DNA of 64,000 bases from Pedobacter namyangjuensis. GTDB taxonomy: Bacteria; Bacteroidota; Bacteroidia; Sphingobacteriales; Sphingobacteriaceae. The position numbers and the translations under genes are program-made. Location: contig NZ_QMHQ01000002.1 in assembly GCF_003313325.1 (NCBI RefSeq), positions 372,001 through 436,000 of the forward strand, in the 5' to 3' direction. Shown piece by piece: positions 1 to 9,900 of the stretch. Numbering within the stretch: position 1 is the first letter of the stretch; every line of letters begins with the position of its first letter. Under the pieces are notes generated by a model. That model was not told where the DNA came from. It did no database searches and worked only from the letters and a program-made list of their open reading frames with translations.

Positions 1-286
1 CAAAGGTGTTAAAGTAGCCACCGCCAAATTCAATCATTTTATGTTTAATGTCTTTTTTATCGCGTTCGTTATTCATAAACGCTCCATTAGCTAAAACAGC
101 AACGTGATTAGTTACCGCATAGGCAGAATTGAAATTGAAATTTCCTTTTAAAGATATGTGTGCACCTGCAGCAACCTCGCCCTGCGTAGTTAACATTGGT
201 GTATTTGGTACGCTTGGCATGTAAATAGAAGAACAACTTGCTAAGAAAACAGAGAGCATCAAAAGCGCAGACAGATTTTTTTTCAT
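1..286 (-). CDS. Partial lipoprotein of unknown function (5' end of gene only)
   Basis: The reverse strand reads an ATG at 286 and stays open to the window edge, giving the first 95 residues. They begin MKKNLSALLMLSVFLASCSS, a lipoprotein signal with lipobox L15-A16-S17-C18, so the mature protein is probably membrane-anchored. The rest (AYAVTNHVAVLANGAF, then a Gly-rich FGGGYFNTF) looks like an outer-membrane beta-barrel or a secreted protein, but I do not recognise the family. The gene lies 77 bp downstream of truC on the same strand. A longer open frame on this strand (108-335) is in another frame and lacks these features. Confidence 0.7.
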   Translation of the reverse strand, partial: MKKNLSALLMLSVFLASCSSIYMPSVPNTPMLTTQGEVAAGAHISLKGNFNFNSAYAVTNHVAVLANGAFMNNERDKKDIKHKMIEFGGGYFNTF

Positions 287-362
287 ATTTATTTTTAAAC
301 TCAATATTTAAGCCAATTATTGTGTTCTGGTTCAAAAACTAACAAACCAAAAAACAAAACAA

Positions 363-1082
363 TTAACTGAACTTTAAAAGTTCCAATGCATGCTTAAACT
401 CAGGTTGCACACTTGCCTCAAAAACAATCCTTTCGCCAGTTACTGGATGGCTAAATGCTAGCTCAGAAGCGTGTAAAAGCATCGTTGTCATTTCAAATTC
501 TTCTTTAAAAAACCTGTTTTGCTTATTGCAACCGTGCTTTCTATCGCCAATAATTGGGTAGAAAATATGTGCGAAATGCCTGCGTAACTGATGCATACGG
601 CCAGTTGTAGGCGTTGCTTCTACCAATGAATATCTCGATGTTTCATGTTTACCAAAGGCAACATCAATTTCACTACGTTGCAGGGTTTTAAAAGCTGTAA
701 AAGCATCTTGCATATTGCCATTTTCTTTTGCTAAGGGATAATCAATTTCCCCCTCATCTGGCGCATAACCTCGCAAAACAGCCAGATATTTCTTATCAAC
801 TAAACCTTCCTGAAATTGTTTGTGCATAGCAACCTCTATCTCTTTCTCAAATGCAAAAAGCAATAATCCGCCGGTTTTACGGTCTAGCCTATGCACCGGA
901 CTAACATGTCGCTCAATCTGATCTCGTAGCATCTGAAGCGCAAATTCTTTCGCATCATTTGCAATTTTAGATCTATGAACCAACAAACCATGTGGTTTAT
1001 TAATCGCAATCAAATGTTCGTCTCGGTAAACAATTTCTAACATTCGGCGAAGATAAGGATTTTCGGGTTTGAAAAATCTCAC
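363..1082 (-). CDS. truC: tRNA pseudouridine synthase C (RluA/TruC family)
   Basis: This 239-residue protein belongs to the RluA-type pseudouridine synthases, which isomerise uridine in RNA. The catalytic motif HRLDRKTGG is at residues 64-72 with Asp67 as expected nucleophile. The N-terminal NKPHGLLVHRS (29-38) and RDQIERHV (53-60) resemble TruC, which modifies U65 of some tRNAs, rather than the longer RluC/RluD, and there is no S4 domain. The first ATG is at 1082; Met14 would give a start closer to the usual TruC N-terminus. It has no close operon partner apart from the downstream lipoprotein. Family assignment is firm, the exact target nucleotide is inferred. Confidence 0.85.
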   Translation of the reverse strand: MRFFKPENPYLRRMLEIVYRDEHLIAINKPHGLLVHRSKIANDAKEFALQMLRDQIERHVSPVHRLDRKTGGLLLFAFEKEIEVAMHKQFQEGLVDKKYLAVLRGYAPDEGEIDYPLAKENGNMQDAFTAFKTLQRSEIDVAFGKHETSRYSLVEATPTTGRMHQLRRHFAHIFYPIIGDRKHGCNKQNRFFKEEFEMTTMLLHASELAFSHPVTGERIVFEASVQPEFKHALELLKFS

Positions 1083-1128
1083 ATTAAATGCTAACTAATT
1101 TGGGCGTGTATATTGTGATTGGATTAAT

Positions 1129-1212
1129 CGTTGGCGAGGACGCCAACGCCGGAGTGATGCTGGAACGTTCATTCGTTGGCGTCCCCGCCAACGTTCTAAA
1201 TAATTCTTAATT
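1129..1212. repeat. REP-like inverted repeat, copy 1
   Basis: Two 20-nt arms, CGTTGGCGAGGACGCCAACG (1129-1148) and CGTTGGCGTCCCCGCCAACG (1174-1193), are reverse complements at 19 of 20 positions and could form a long hairpin with a 25-nt loop. Each arm is also nearly palindromic. The unit ends in TTCTAAATAATTCTTAA and is repeated immediately downstream. It is far more GC-rich than its surroundings. Confidence 0.75.
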
Positions 1213-1225
1213 AACGAAGGAGTAT

Positions 1226-1295
1226 TGACGAGGACGCCAACGCTGGAAGGCTCATTCGTAGGCGTCCCCGCCAACGTTCTAAAATAATTCTCAAA
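1226..1295. repeat. REP-like inverted repeat, copy 2
   Basis: A second, slightly diverged copy of the 1129-1212 unit. It has GACGAGGACGCCAACG on the left, GGCGTCCCCGCCAACG on the right (1261-1276), and the same tail TTCTAAAATAATTCT. The two copies make a short tandem array between truC and trpS. Confidence 0.7.
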
Positions 1296-1308
1296 TAATC
1301 AAAATTTG

Positions 1309-1430
1309 GGCGTGCCCCAAGGGTCGGGCTATTTGCTACAACCTTTTATTTTCGGGTTAGCCAAAAATTCAAGCAACAGTAGAAAGAAAATAAAAGGATT
1401 TTCGCGTCTATCCCTCACGCTCGCATAATT
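1309..1430. repeat. Intergenic repeat-like element with perfect 12-bp inverted repeat
   Basis: Starting at GGGCGTGCCCCAAGGG, this block contains CCTTTTATTTTC (1342-1353) and its exact complement GAAAATAAAAGG (1386-1397). It ends in a C-rich TATCCCTCACGCTCGC. Composition differs from the flanking AT-rich DNA and no open frame fits. A similar arrangement, AATCTTTTAC...GTAAAAGGATTTTCGC, lies near 17770-17823, so it may be one of a dispersed family. The remainder of the 428-bp gap shows nothing else. Confidence 0.5.
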
Positions 1431-1510
1431 CAAAGTCGCTACAAAATTTAACCTGAACAAAAAGACAAAAAATTGAATTCCATTTGTAGGTTTTTTGCTA
1501 ATTTCGACCC

Positions 1511-2512
1511 ATGAATAAAGAAACAGTTGTTAGTGGTATCCGTTCTACTGGCAGATTACATATAGGAAATTATTATGGTGCAGTAAAAAACTTCGTGCAA
1601 ATGCAACACGATTATAATTGCTACTTTTTTATTGCCGATTTACACTCGTTAACTACTCATCCAACACCGGCAGATTTGCATGGCAATGTAAAACATGTTT
1701 TGGTCGAATATCTTGCTTGTGGTATCGATCCAGAAGAATCTACCATTTATATACAGTCTGATGTTCCGGAAATTGCGGAGTTATATTTGTACTTAAACAT
1801 GAACGCCTACATGGGCGAGTTAGAACGTAGCGCATCGTTTAAAGATAAAGTTAGAGGTAATCCTGATAATGTAAATGCTGGTTTACTAACATATCCTGTT
1901 TTAATGGCTGCTGATATTTTAATCCATAAGGCAACGAAAGTTCCAGTTGGTAAAGATCAAGAGCAACATTTAGAAATGGCTCGTACTTTTGGTAATCGCT
2001 TCAATCGTTTGTACAACAACGAATATTTCCCTGAGCCTTACGCATTTAGTTATGGTAAAAACTTGGTTAAAGTGCCAGGTTTAGACGGGAAAGGCAAAAT
2101 GGGTAAATCAGAAGGCGAAGGAAATGCGGTTTATTTATCAGATACACCAGAAATTATCCGTAAAAAAGTAAGCAGAGCAGTTACAGATAGTGGTCCTACA
2201 GCAGAATTTCAAGAAAAACCAGAGGCAATTCAAAATTTGTTCGATTTAATGAAAATTGTTTCTTCTGAAGATACATTGACACATTTCGACGAGCAATACA
2301 ATAAAATGGCTATTCGTTACGGAGATTTCAAAAAACAATTAGCGGAAGATATGATTCTAACTACTGCTCCTGTTCGCGAACGTATCAACGAAATTGCTGC
2401 AGATACTTCTTATCTACGTCAGGTTGCAAAACATGGTGCTTTAAAAGCAAGAGAAAGTGCGCAAAAAACAATTAGAGAAGTAAGGGAATTAATAGGTTTT
2501 AAAAGTTTTTAA
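1511..2512 (+). CDS. trpS: Tryptophanyl-tRNA synthetase
   Basis: The 333-residue length is normal for bacterial TrpRS, the class Ic synthetase that charges tRNA-Trp in the cytoplasm. The HIGH-type signature HIGN is at residues 17-20 after the typical VSGIRSTGRL. The KMSKS loop appears as KMGKS at 196-200. The AADILIHKA and VPVGKDQEQH segments that bind tryptophan and adenylate are present. The ATG at 1511 directly precedes these conserved N-terminal residues. A -7-like TAATTTCG (1499-1506) sits just before the ATG, so the leader may be very short. The kinase gene follows 77 bp downstream on the same strand. Confidence 0.97.
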   Translation: MNKETVVSGIRSTGRLHIGNYYGAVKNFVQMQHDYNCYFFIADLHSLTTHPTPADLHGNVKHVLVEYLACGIDPEESTIYIQSDVPEIAELYLYLNMNAYMGELERSASFKDKVRGNPDNVNAGLLTYPVLMAADILIHKATKVPVGKDQEQHLEMARTFGNRFNRLYNNEYFPEPYAFSYGKNLVKVPGLDGKGKMGKSEGEGNAVYLSDTPEIIRKKVSRAVTDSGPTAEFQEKPEAIQNLFDLMKIVSSEDTLTHFDEQYNKMAIRYGDFKKQLAEDMILTTAPVRERINEIAADTSYLRQVAKHGALKARESAQKTIREVRELIGFKSF

Positions 2513-2589
2513 TTTATATTGCGTTAACGGTTAGCAACTGTAGTTATAATACAGCTTAACCCTTTGCCCAAACGCAAAACTCATAAAAT

Positions 2590-3204
2590 ATGCACATAGC
2601 AATTGTTGGAAATATAGGCGCTGGTAAAACTACTCTAACCAGTTTATTAGCAAAAAATTACGGTTGGGAAGCTTTATATGAGGCTGTAGATAATAACCCA
2701 TATTTAGAAGATTTTTATAGCGATATGAAACGCTGGAGCTTTAATCTTCAAATTTACTTTTTAAATAGTCGTTTTCAGCAGTTAACAGAAATTGAAAATA
2801 ACGCTCGTAACGTAATTCAGGATAGAACCATTTATGAAGATGCCTACATTTTTGCTGAAAATCTTCACGACATGGGCTTAATGACCACTAGAGACCATGA
2901 TAATTATAGAGCTATTTTTGGAAACATTACTTCCTTTATAAAACCACCAGATTTATTGGTCTATTTACGTGCATCTGTACCTACATTGGTTAATAATATA
3001 CAGCGTAGAGGTCGCGAGTACGAAGCAAGCATAAGAATAGATTATCTATCTAAGTTAAACGAAAAATACGAAGCTTGGATTAAAGGTTACGATTTAGGAA
3101 AGTTATTAATTTTAGATAAGGACAAGTTGGATTTTACTAATAACCCGGAAGATTTAGGAGCCGTAATTCAATCTATTGAAGCGGAAATAAACGGTTTGTT
3201 CTAG
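2590..3204 (+). CDS. Deoxynucleoside kinase (dNK/dGK-dAK family)
   Basis: A 204-residue salvage kinase that phosphorylates deoxynucleosides with ATP. The P-loop GNIGAGKT is at residues 7-14. Glu31 in the following LYEAVDNNPYLEDFY segment matches the catalytic-base region of the family. The DRT variant of the DRS motif is at 78-80 followed by IYED. The Arg-rich lid RRGREYE is at 139-145. Length and motifs fit bacterial deoxyadenosine/deoxyguanosine kinases; the substrate cannot be fixed from sequence alone. A downstream lipoprotein gene follows after 73 bp. Confidence 0.9.
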   Translation: MHIAIVGNIGAGKTTLTSLLAKNYGWEALYEAVDNNPYLEDFYSDMKRWSFNLQIYFLNSRFQQLTEIENNARNVIQDRTIYEDAYIFAENLHDMGLMTTRDHDNYRAIFGNITSFIKPPDLLVYLRASVPTLVNNIQRRGREYEASIRIDYLSKLNEKYEAWIKGYDLGKLLILDKDKLDFTNNPEDLGAVIQSIEAEINGLF

Positions 3205-3211
3205 ATAGCAA

Positions 3212-3246
3212 CTTGTTTGTTCTTCGCTTTGCGATAAGAATACAAG
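3212..3246 (+). other. Imperfect hairpin, possible weak terminator
   Basis: CTTGT...TTCTTCGC and GCGATAAGAATACAAG form an interrupted stem just after the kinase stop codon. No run of T follows, so termination is uncertain; it may only stabilise the mRNA end. Confidence 0.35.
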
Positions 3247-3277
3247 CAATTTTATATAAGAATAATATCTCGTTTTT

Positions 3278-3802
3278 ATGAAGTATATCCTACCCCTATT
3301 TTTATTGGTAAGTATAATATTTACAGCATGTAACAGCGAAAAAATTCCAAAAGACAAATTGGAGAAAACCAAATTGTCTGCTTTTTCTGATTCGATCGCA
3401 TTAGATACCTTTAAAGTTGCTTTATTAGGAGAAAGTAGCGATGATATGAAATTCGTATTTACCATTAAAAGCCATAACGGTAAAGAAATTTATAAGGAAG
3501 AAATAAATACCCAAGTTCTTTTAAAAAGCTACCTAGCTAGCGAAGATTTGAAGAAGGAAAGCGAGAAAATGAAATTTCTTACCAATGAAGTTTCATATTT
3601 TTTAGACGATGAACAATTCTTAGAACCTGCAGTTACAGAAACCGAGGAGCCCAGTAAGAACAATCCTGATTTAGCATTCTATAACGAATTAAAAGAAAGT
3701 CAGTTAAATGGTTTTGGATATAGGCTTGGTAAAGATACAAAGATGTATATCGCCTATTCTATAACCGAGCAAAAAGTTAAGGTTTACTACAAGTGCTGTT
3801 AA
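3278..3802 (+). CDS. Lipoprotein of unknown function
   Basis: A 174-residue protein starting MKYILPLFLLVSIIFTACNS, with lipobox FTAC and Cys18 as the lipidated residue. After the anchor the chain is charged and mostly mixed alpha/beta in character, without recognisable motifs, and ends in a short YYKCC tail. It is predicted to sit in the envelope. It lies 73 bp after the deoxynucleoside kinase but no functional link is visible. Its TAA overlaps the TAA of the convergent regulator gene inside GTTAAC, so the two genes share four bases. Confidence 0.75.
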   Translation: MKYILPLFLLVSIIFTACNSEKIPKDKLEKTKLSAFSDSIALDTFKVALLGESSDDMKFVFTIKSHNGKEIYKEEINTQVLLKSYLASEDLKKESEKMKFLTNEVSYFLDDEQFLEPAVTETEEPSKNNPDLAFYNELKESQLNGFGYRLGKDTKMYIAYSITEQKVKVYYKCC

Positions 3803-6672
3803 CTTTTAGTAGCACCATTTAATAAAAAATCAAAAAGATTTACCTCAGGTTTTAGGTTCAGTTTTTTCCTTAAACGATACCTACTCACTTCAACCGCCCT
3901 AGGCGTAATGTTTAACAATTGCGCCATTTCTTTCGAAGATAAATTCAATTTTAGATAAGCACATAATTTTAAATCGCTCGGGCTAAGATTTGGAAATTTA
4001 TCTTTTAAATTTTTTAGAAAGTTAGCGTGTACATGATCAAAATGTATCGCAAACTGATTCCAATCATTATCCAATTTCTTCGCATCGTTTAAAAGCCTAA
4101 TTACTTTCTTTAAATCATTTGCAGTATCTACACTAGTAGTTTGTTGTACTAATGGCAAGAGCTCGTCTCCTATTTTAGAAAGTAACTTACCTCTTTGTAC
4201 CAGGTGCATAGTTGCAGTTGCAAGCTCTTTATTTTTAAACTCAACATCAGCCTCCAACTGCTTTTTTTGAAGTTTAGTAATTTGCTGTTCGTTTCTTTCT
4301 ATTTCATCCTGATGTTTTTGCCTTAGCTTTTCTTGCTGCTTCTTATGCGCTCTTTCCTGAAATTTAATGAGTTGATAAAAAGCTACCCCAAATAGCATAA
4401 AATAAATAACGTAAGCTAAGGTACTCCTATACCACGCCGGCAAAATTTTAAATTCATACTTTACCGGAGCAGATTCATTTCCTAAATTATTACGCGTTTT
4501 AACCAAAAAAGTGTAATCGCCATGTGGCAAATTGGTATAGTCTTTTTCACTTTTATTGCTCCATGCAGACCAGTGCTGATCAAATCCCTTTAGCTGGTAG
4601 CTGTACTCTATATTTTCTTTCTGTTCAAACAAAGTTGATGCATACTCAAAATGCAAAGAGTTGTAGCGAAAATCTAATTTCTGTTTGATATTGTTCGTCT
4701 TCGAAAAATATCCACCGAATATAATACTATCGGTATTATCGCCCACTCTAATTTCGCCAAGCAAAGCATTAGGCTTATAAAGGTTAGCAGCATATTTTTT
4801 ATAATCTATGTGAATTAATCCTTTGTTGGCAGCAATAAATATATTGCGTTCGTTGTACGGATATATATTTTCAAACCCTGCTACAATTTTTGTGGTTAGT
4901 TCTGGCATTTCTACGATTGTAAAATTTTTGCCTCCACTTTTTTTTCTAAAATCTACAACACCTACCCGCTTTTGGTTTACAAACCAAATATTTCCATCGT
5001 TATCTTCTTTTAGTAATTGTATAGAGAGCTTTTTAAAAATCGTACTAAAAAACAAGCTAGGAAAAAATTTCTTCTTTTTATCGTCGTACTCATAAATTCC
5101 GTGGAAAGTTGCCACAACCACCTTGTTTTTAACTTTAAAAACATAATTGTACAAAGTCAGTGGCAAACCGTCGTCTTTAGTTAAAAGTGTGGTTTTTATA
5201 ATTCGTTGTTTTGATTGATCTAAGTCTAACTTATAAATACCACGATAAGGATGCGATGCCCAAACACAGTTGCGTGTTGCATCTACTACTACAAACCTTA
5301 ACGGTTCGTTTAGAGCAGATAAAGTACCCATTACCTTAAACTGGTTTGTATTATTTTCGATAAGTTGTAAACCGGTATATGTGCCTGCGACTATGCTTTT
5401 ATCTGACAGAGGTTGGTAAAGCCATGTGCCTAAACCATCGTAAAGTTGTGTCGCGTTGTAACTCTTTACCAGCGAACCTCCGTCCTCAGTAGCTAAAAGT
5501 AGTTGTTTGTTTATTTCTGCCAATCCCCAGGTTTGTCCTTTGGTATTCGAAACCTCTTTGAATATTGCTTGCGAGTTGCTGATATCTGCCTGATTAACAT
5601 TTATATCGGCGGCCAAAAGTCCATTAGAAGTTCCGATATAGAGTTTATCGTCAAATATTCTACTGGCATAACTGGAAACTTGCTTGTTCTTATCCGGATA
5701 GATATGTTTTATTGCACTATTAAAAGCAATAAATGCAATTCCATCATCCAACGCTACCCATAAGTTCTGATGTTGATCTACCAAAACACTTCTAATATTT
5801 GCATTATTCAATCCCTCCGTATATGAAAATTGTCTTTTTATATTTCCCTTTTTATCTATAATTAAAAGCGCAGCGGATGTTGTACCAATTGCATAAAGGT
5901 CCTTGTTTATTTGAATTGCCCCATTAATCCTGTCGTTTATAAAAATTTTATCGTTAACAGTTTTTTTATCGATTAGCTTTTCTCCAGCTAAAAGAAATAC
6001 TCCGCTTTTTAATGTTGTAATTAATAATGTGTCTTGGCTGTATGGTAAAACCGATGTAATGGTAGCATTTTGTATTCTTTTATCATTGCAGATGGAAATC
6101 CACTGATTGTCTTTAAATATTTTCAGCCCAACTTTATTTTCGTGGGCCAGTATTTGATTATTAACCAAACCGAGAAAAACCCAAGCATCCCTTGTTACAA
6201 AAACATCAATTTTATTGTTTTTAAGTCTGAAAATCTTATTAACGGTTCTAAAGAACACTTCGTCTTTATTAATCTTAATATCCCAAATATCAGCAAATTG
6301 CCTTTCTCCTTCGGGAACGAGATGTTTAAGAGAATGGTAGACTAGAACGCCATTTTTATTGGGTGCAAAAAAACCAATCTCATCTTGTCCTCCGATGTAG
6401 ATTTTGCCCGATTTTTCGATATTAACAGACCTAACATTGGTTTTATTTGGTGTTACATGTAATTTCCAGTAAGCACCATTAAAGGTTAGCATACCTTCAT
6501 TATTGGCGAAATATAGAACGCCGTTCGCATCTTGTGCGATGCCCCAGTTTTGTGTACCTGCTTTGTAATCGATACTCGTGTAGCTACTCACTTGTGGCAA
6601 ACCAATCGGGTCTTGCGCAAAAAGAAATAAAGGAAATATCACCCATAAAAAAAGCGTATTTGTAGCTTTCAT
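3799..6672 (-). CDS. Membrane-tethered propeller/Y_Y_Y regulator with LuxR-type HTH
   Basis: A 957-residue sensor-regulator. Residues 1-19 are a signal peptide ending FAQ. About 20-640 show repeated WGIAQDANGVLYFAN-like propeller blades, and a Y_Y_Y domain (YSYQLKGFDQHWSAW) precedes one membrane helix near 745-770. A Lys/Gln/Glu-rich coiled coil follows, and residues about 894-940 form a LuxR-type HTH (LSSKEMAQLLNITPRAVEVS). No histidine kinase or receiver domain is present, so this is not a hybrid two-component system. It is divergent from the SusC gene 278 bp away; by analogy with other propeller/Y_Y_Y sensors it probably detects a glycan fragment in the periplasm and controls that locus. 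The tethered HTH would have to work at the membrane or after release. Confidence 0.88.
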   Translation of the reverse strand: MKATNTLFLWVIFPLFLFAQDPIGLPQVSSYTSIDYKAGTQNWGIAQDANGVLYFANNEGMLTFNGAYWKLHVTPNKTNVRSVNIEKSGKIYIGGQDEIGFFAPNKNGVLVYHSLKHLVPEGERQFADIWDIKINKDEVFFRTVNKIFRLKNNKIDVFVTRDAWVFLGLVNNQILAHENKVGLKIFKDNQWISICNDKRIQNATITSVLPYSQDTLLITTLKSGVFLLAGEKLIDKKTVNDKIFINDRINGAIQINKDLYAIGTTSAALLIIDKKGNIKRQFSYTEGLNNANIRSVLVDQHQNLWVALDDGIAFIAFNSAIKHIYPDKNKQVSSYASRIFDDKLYIGTSNGLLAADINVNQADISNSQAIFKEVSNTKGQTWGLAEINKQLLLATEDGGSLVKSYNATQLYDGLGTWLYQPLSDKSIVAGTYTGLQLIENNTNQFKVMGTLSALNEPLRFVVVDATRNCVWASHPYRGIYKLDLDQSKQRIIKTTLLTKDDGLPLTLYNYVFKVKNKVVVATFHGIYEYDDKKKKFFPSLFFSTIFKKLSIQLLKEDNDGNIWFVNQKRVGVVDFRKKSGGKNFTIVEMPELTTKIVAGFENIYPYNERNIFIAANKGLIHIDYKKYAANLYKPNALLGEIRVGDNTDSIIFGGYFSKTNNIKQKLDFRYNSLHFEYASTLFEQKENIEYSYQLKGFDQHWSAWSNKSEKDYTNLPHGDYTFLVKTRNNLGNESAPVKYEFKILPAWYRSTLAYVIYFMLFGVAFYQLIKFQERAHKKQQEKLRQKHQDEIERNEQQITKLQKKQLEADVEFKNKELATATMHLVQRGKLLSKIGDELLPLVQQTTSVDTANDLKKVIRLLNDAKKLDNDWNQFAIHFDHVHANFLKNLKDKFPNLSPSDLKLCAYLKLNLSSKEMAQLLNITPRAVEVSRYRLRKKLNLKPEVNLFDFLLNGATKS

Positions 6673-6854
6673 ATCGTTCAGTATAGCTCAGTAAATATTT
6701 GGTTTTTCGATTACAAGAATAATCTATTATGAAGATAATAAAATTATGCATGTTGTATGCAAACATTGCGTAAACAAGTTAATTATAAAGAAAAAAGGGT
6801 GCTTTGTATGGGTATTGTAGTAGGTTGTTTTTAGGTAAAGGTTAAATAGCTAAT

Positions 6855-6862
6855 TATATTTG
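6855..6862 (+). promoter_or_regulatory. Candidate -7 element for the SusC operon
   Basis: TATATTTG matches the Bacteroidetes -7 consensus TAnnTTTG, 88 bp before the susC-like ATG. The best upstream TTG (6825-6827) is 27 bp away, longer than usual, so the -33 part is weak. The 278-bp divergent gap between regulator and SusC otherwise shows only AT-rich DNA. Confidence 0.4.
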
Positions 6863-6950
6863 TTTTAACATGTTCGCCGAAATTACGGCTGTTTATCAGC
6901 TCTACTTCTGCTTACATAACTAACCAATATATAAACTTAAAACAATTGTT

Positions 6951-9900
6951 ATGAAAGGAAGATTTACGTTCATTCTTTTGCTGTTTTCCGTTATTTTTTC
7001 TTTGCGTGTAAGCGCCCAGGAAATTGAGGCGACAGGAAAAGTAACTTCTAACGACGGCTTGCCAATTCCTGGTGTATCCGTATTAATTAAAGACACCAAA
7101 CAAGGCACGGCCACAGACCAAAACGGGAACTTCCGGATTAAAATCCCAAAACCCGGAACGCAATTGGTTTTCACCTTAATTGGTATGTCTTCTCAAACTA
7201 TTACCGTTAACAACGGGCAAGCAATTACTGTGGTATTATTAGACTCGCAAAACGATTTGGATCAAGTTGTTGTTGTGGGTTACGGTACACAAAAGAAAAG
7301 CGTTGTTACCGGTGCAATTTCTCAGGTTAAAGCTTCTGATTTAGAAAATATGCCTGTTACACGTATTGAGCAATCGTTACAAGGCAGAACATCTGGTTTA
7401 ACCATTACTACAAGTTCTGGCCAGCCAGGAGATGGCGCTACCTTGCGTATTCGCGGTACAACTTCAATTAACAACAGCGAAGCCTTATATATTGTAGATG
7501 GTGTTCAAGTTGGCGGCGGTATAGATTACCTAAACCAAGCAGACATCGAATCTATTGAGGTTTTAAAGGATGCGGCTTCTGCAGCAATCTATGGTGCAAG
7601 AGCAGCAAATGGTGTTATCATTGTAACTACTAAAAAAGGTACTAGAACTGGTAAAATGAGTGTTAACTACAACACTTATTTAGGTACGCAAGAACCTGCA
7701 AGAAAGCTCGATTTATTGAATGCAACGCAATTTGCCACTATTTATAACGAGGCTGAGTATGCGAAAACACCTACCTTAACTACGCCACGCTTTCCAAACC
7801 CTTCTCAATACGGCGAAGGTACAGATTGGCAAGCAACTGTTTTTAATAACAGCGCTAAAATTCAAAATCATGAGCTGAGCATTGCTGGAGGCAACGAAGT
7901 TTCTACTTACTATAGTTCTTTCGGCTATTTCGATCAAGATGGTATCGTGGCAACAAGCAACTCTAAGTACAAAAGGTTTACCGCTCGTTTTAACTCCGAA
8001 CACAAAATTACAAAAGCTATTAAATTCGGTCAAACCATCGGTTATACCAGAACAAATTCTGTAGGTGTTGGTACCAATACAGAATATGGCTCGCCTCTTG
8101 GTAGAGCAATTAATATGGATCCGATTACACCGCTTATTGAGACCGATCCAGCTAAGTTTAATTTGCCACCTTACAGTAATCAGCCAGTGGTAAGAAATGC
8201 ACAAGGTTTGCCTTATGGTATTTCTACAATCGCTCAATCAGAAATATTAAATCCTGTTGCAGCTTTAGCCGTTGCGCAAGGCAAAAGTTGGTCTGATAAA
8301 ATTGTCGGAAACGTTTATGTTGAAGCAGAAATACTTAAAGGTTTAAAATTCAGATCGCAAGGCGGTGTAGATTTAGCTTTTTGGGGTGGAGAAAGCTTTA
8401 CGCCGGTACATTATTTAAGCTCAACATTTAATGCGCTGGTAAACTCTTATAACAGAAATGCAAATAGAGGTTTATTTTGGTCGTTAGAAAATACGGTTAG
8501 CTATAACAAATCAATATCGAACCATAATTTTACCGCTTTATTAGGATACTCTGCACAAAAAAACAAAGGAGAATCTCAGAACGGCCAGTTGCAGGGCATA
8601 CCTGTAGAAAATCTAAGAGATGCATCTTTAAGGTTTTCAGTGCCTAAAGAAAATCGTGATTTTGGCGGAGGCGAATATCTAAATACATTAAATTCATCGT
8701 TTGCAAGATTAACGTATGATTACGACGAGAAATATCTATTTACAGGTATTATTCGTAGAGATGGTTCTTCTCGTTTCGGTTCAAACAATAAATTTGGTTA
8801 CTTCCCATCTGCCTCTGCTGGTTGGGTAGTTACTAAAGAAGATTTCTTTCCACAAAACAAATACTTAACCTTCTTAAAAATTAGGGGTTCTTACGGCGTT
8901 ACAGGTAACGATAATATTGGCGATTTTAGATATATCTCTACTGTAAGTGGTGGACGTAATTATACCTTAGGAACTGCTGCCGGTTTAAATATTGGTGTAA
9001 GTCCAGACGCCTTATCTAATCCAGATTTAAGATGGGAAGAAACATCTTCAACAGATATTGGTTTAGACGCAACTTTGTTCGGAAATTTAAGTTTAACTGC
9101 TAACTGGTACAAGAAAAAAACCAGCGGTATGTTATTGCAAATTGCTGTACCAGGCTACGTAGGTAATAATGGTCCAATCGGGAACATTGCAGATTTAGAA
9201 AACTCTGGTTTCGAATTAGAACTTGGTTACGGAAAAACAATTGGCGAGTTTTCTTTTAAAGTGGCTGCTAACGGTTCGTTCGTTAAGAACAAAATTGTTT
9301 ATTTAGGTGATGACAAAGAATTTCTTGACGGACAGCGAGTTGGTCCTCCGGGATTAGAAGTAACCCGTACCAAAGTTGGTTATGCCATTGGCTCTTTTTA
9401 TGGCTACAGAAGTGATGGTTTATTCCAAAATCAATCAGAAATAAATGGCTATGTTAACGAAGCTGGTACTCCAATTCAGCCAAATGCTAAACCAGGTGAT
9501 ATTAGATTTAGAGATTTAAATGGCAATGGTTTAATCGATCCTAACGATAGAGAAATTATAGGCGATCCAACTCCTGACTTCACCTATGGTTTAACTTTTA
9601 ATGCCGCTTATAAAGGTTTTGATATGGTAGTTTTAGGACAAGGTGTTACCGGAAACCAGATTTTTAATGCCACCAGAAGATTTGATTTGAGTACTGCAAA
9701 TTACCAAACTTCAATTTTAGGTAGGTGGACTGGCGAAGGAACGAGTAACAGAATTCCGAGATTAACTTTAGAAGATACGAACGAAAATTATAACAGGGTT
9801 TCGAGTTTGTTTATCGAAGATGGGTCTTATTTCAGAATTAAGACTTTGCAAGTTGGCTACACCCTACCAAACAGGCTAACCCAGAAAGCTGGAATTAGCA

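Noticed and set aside
108..335. 75-residue reverse frame at the left edge
   Set aside because: Another frame on the same strand starts at 286 with a clean lipoprotein signal and is the better gene.
3154..3465. 103-residue reverse frame over the kinase end and lipoprotein start
   Set aside because: It overlaps two well supported genes on the other strand and has no supporting motif.
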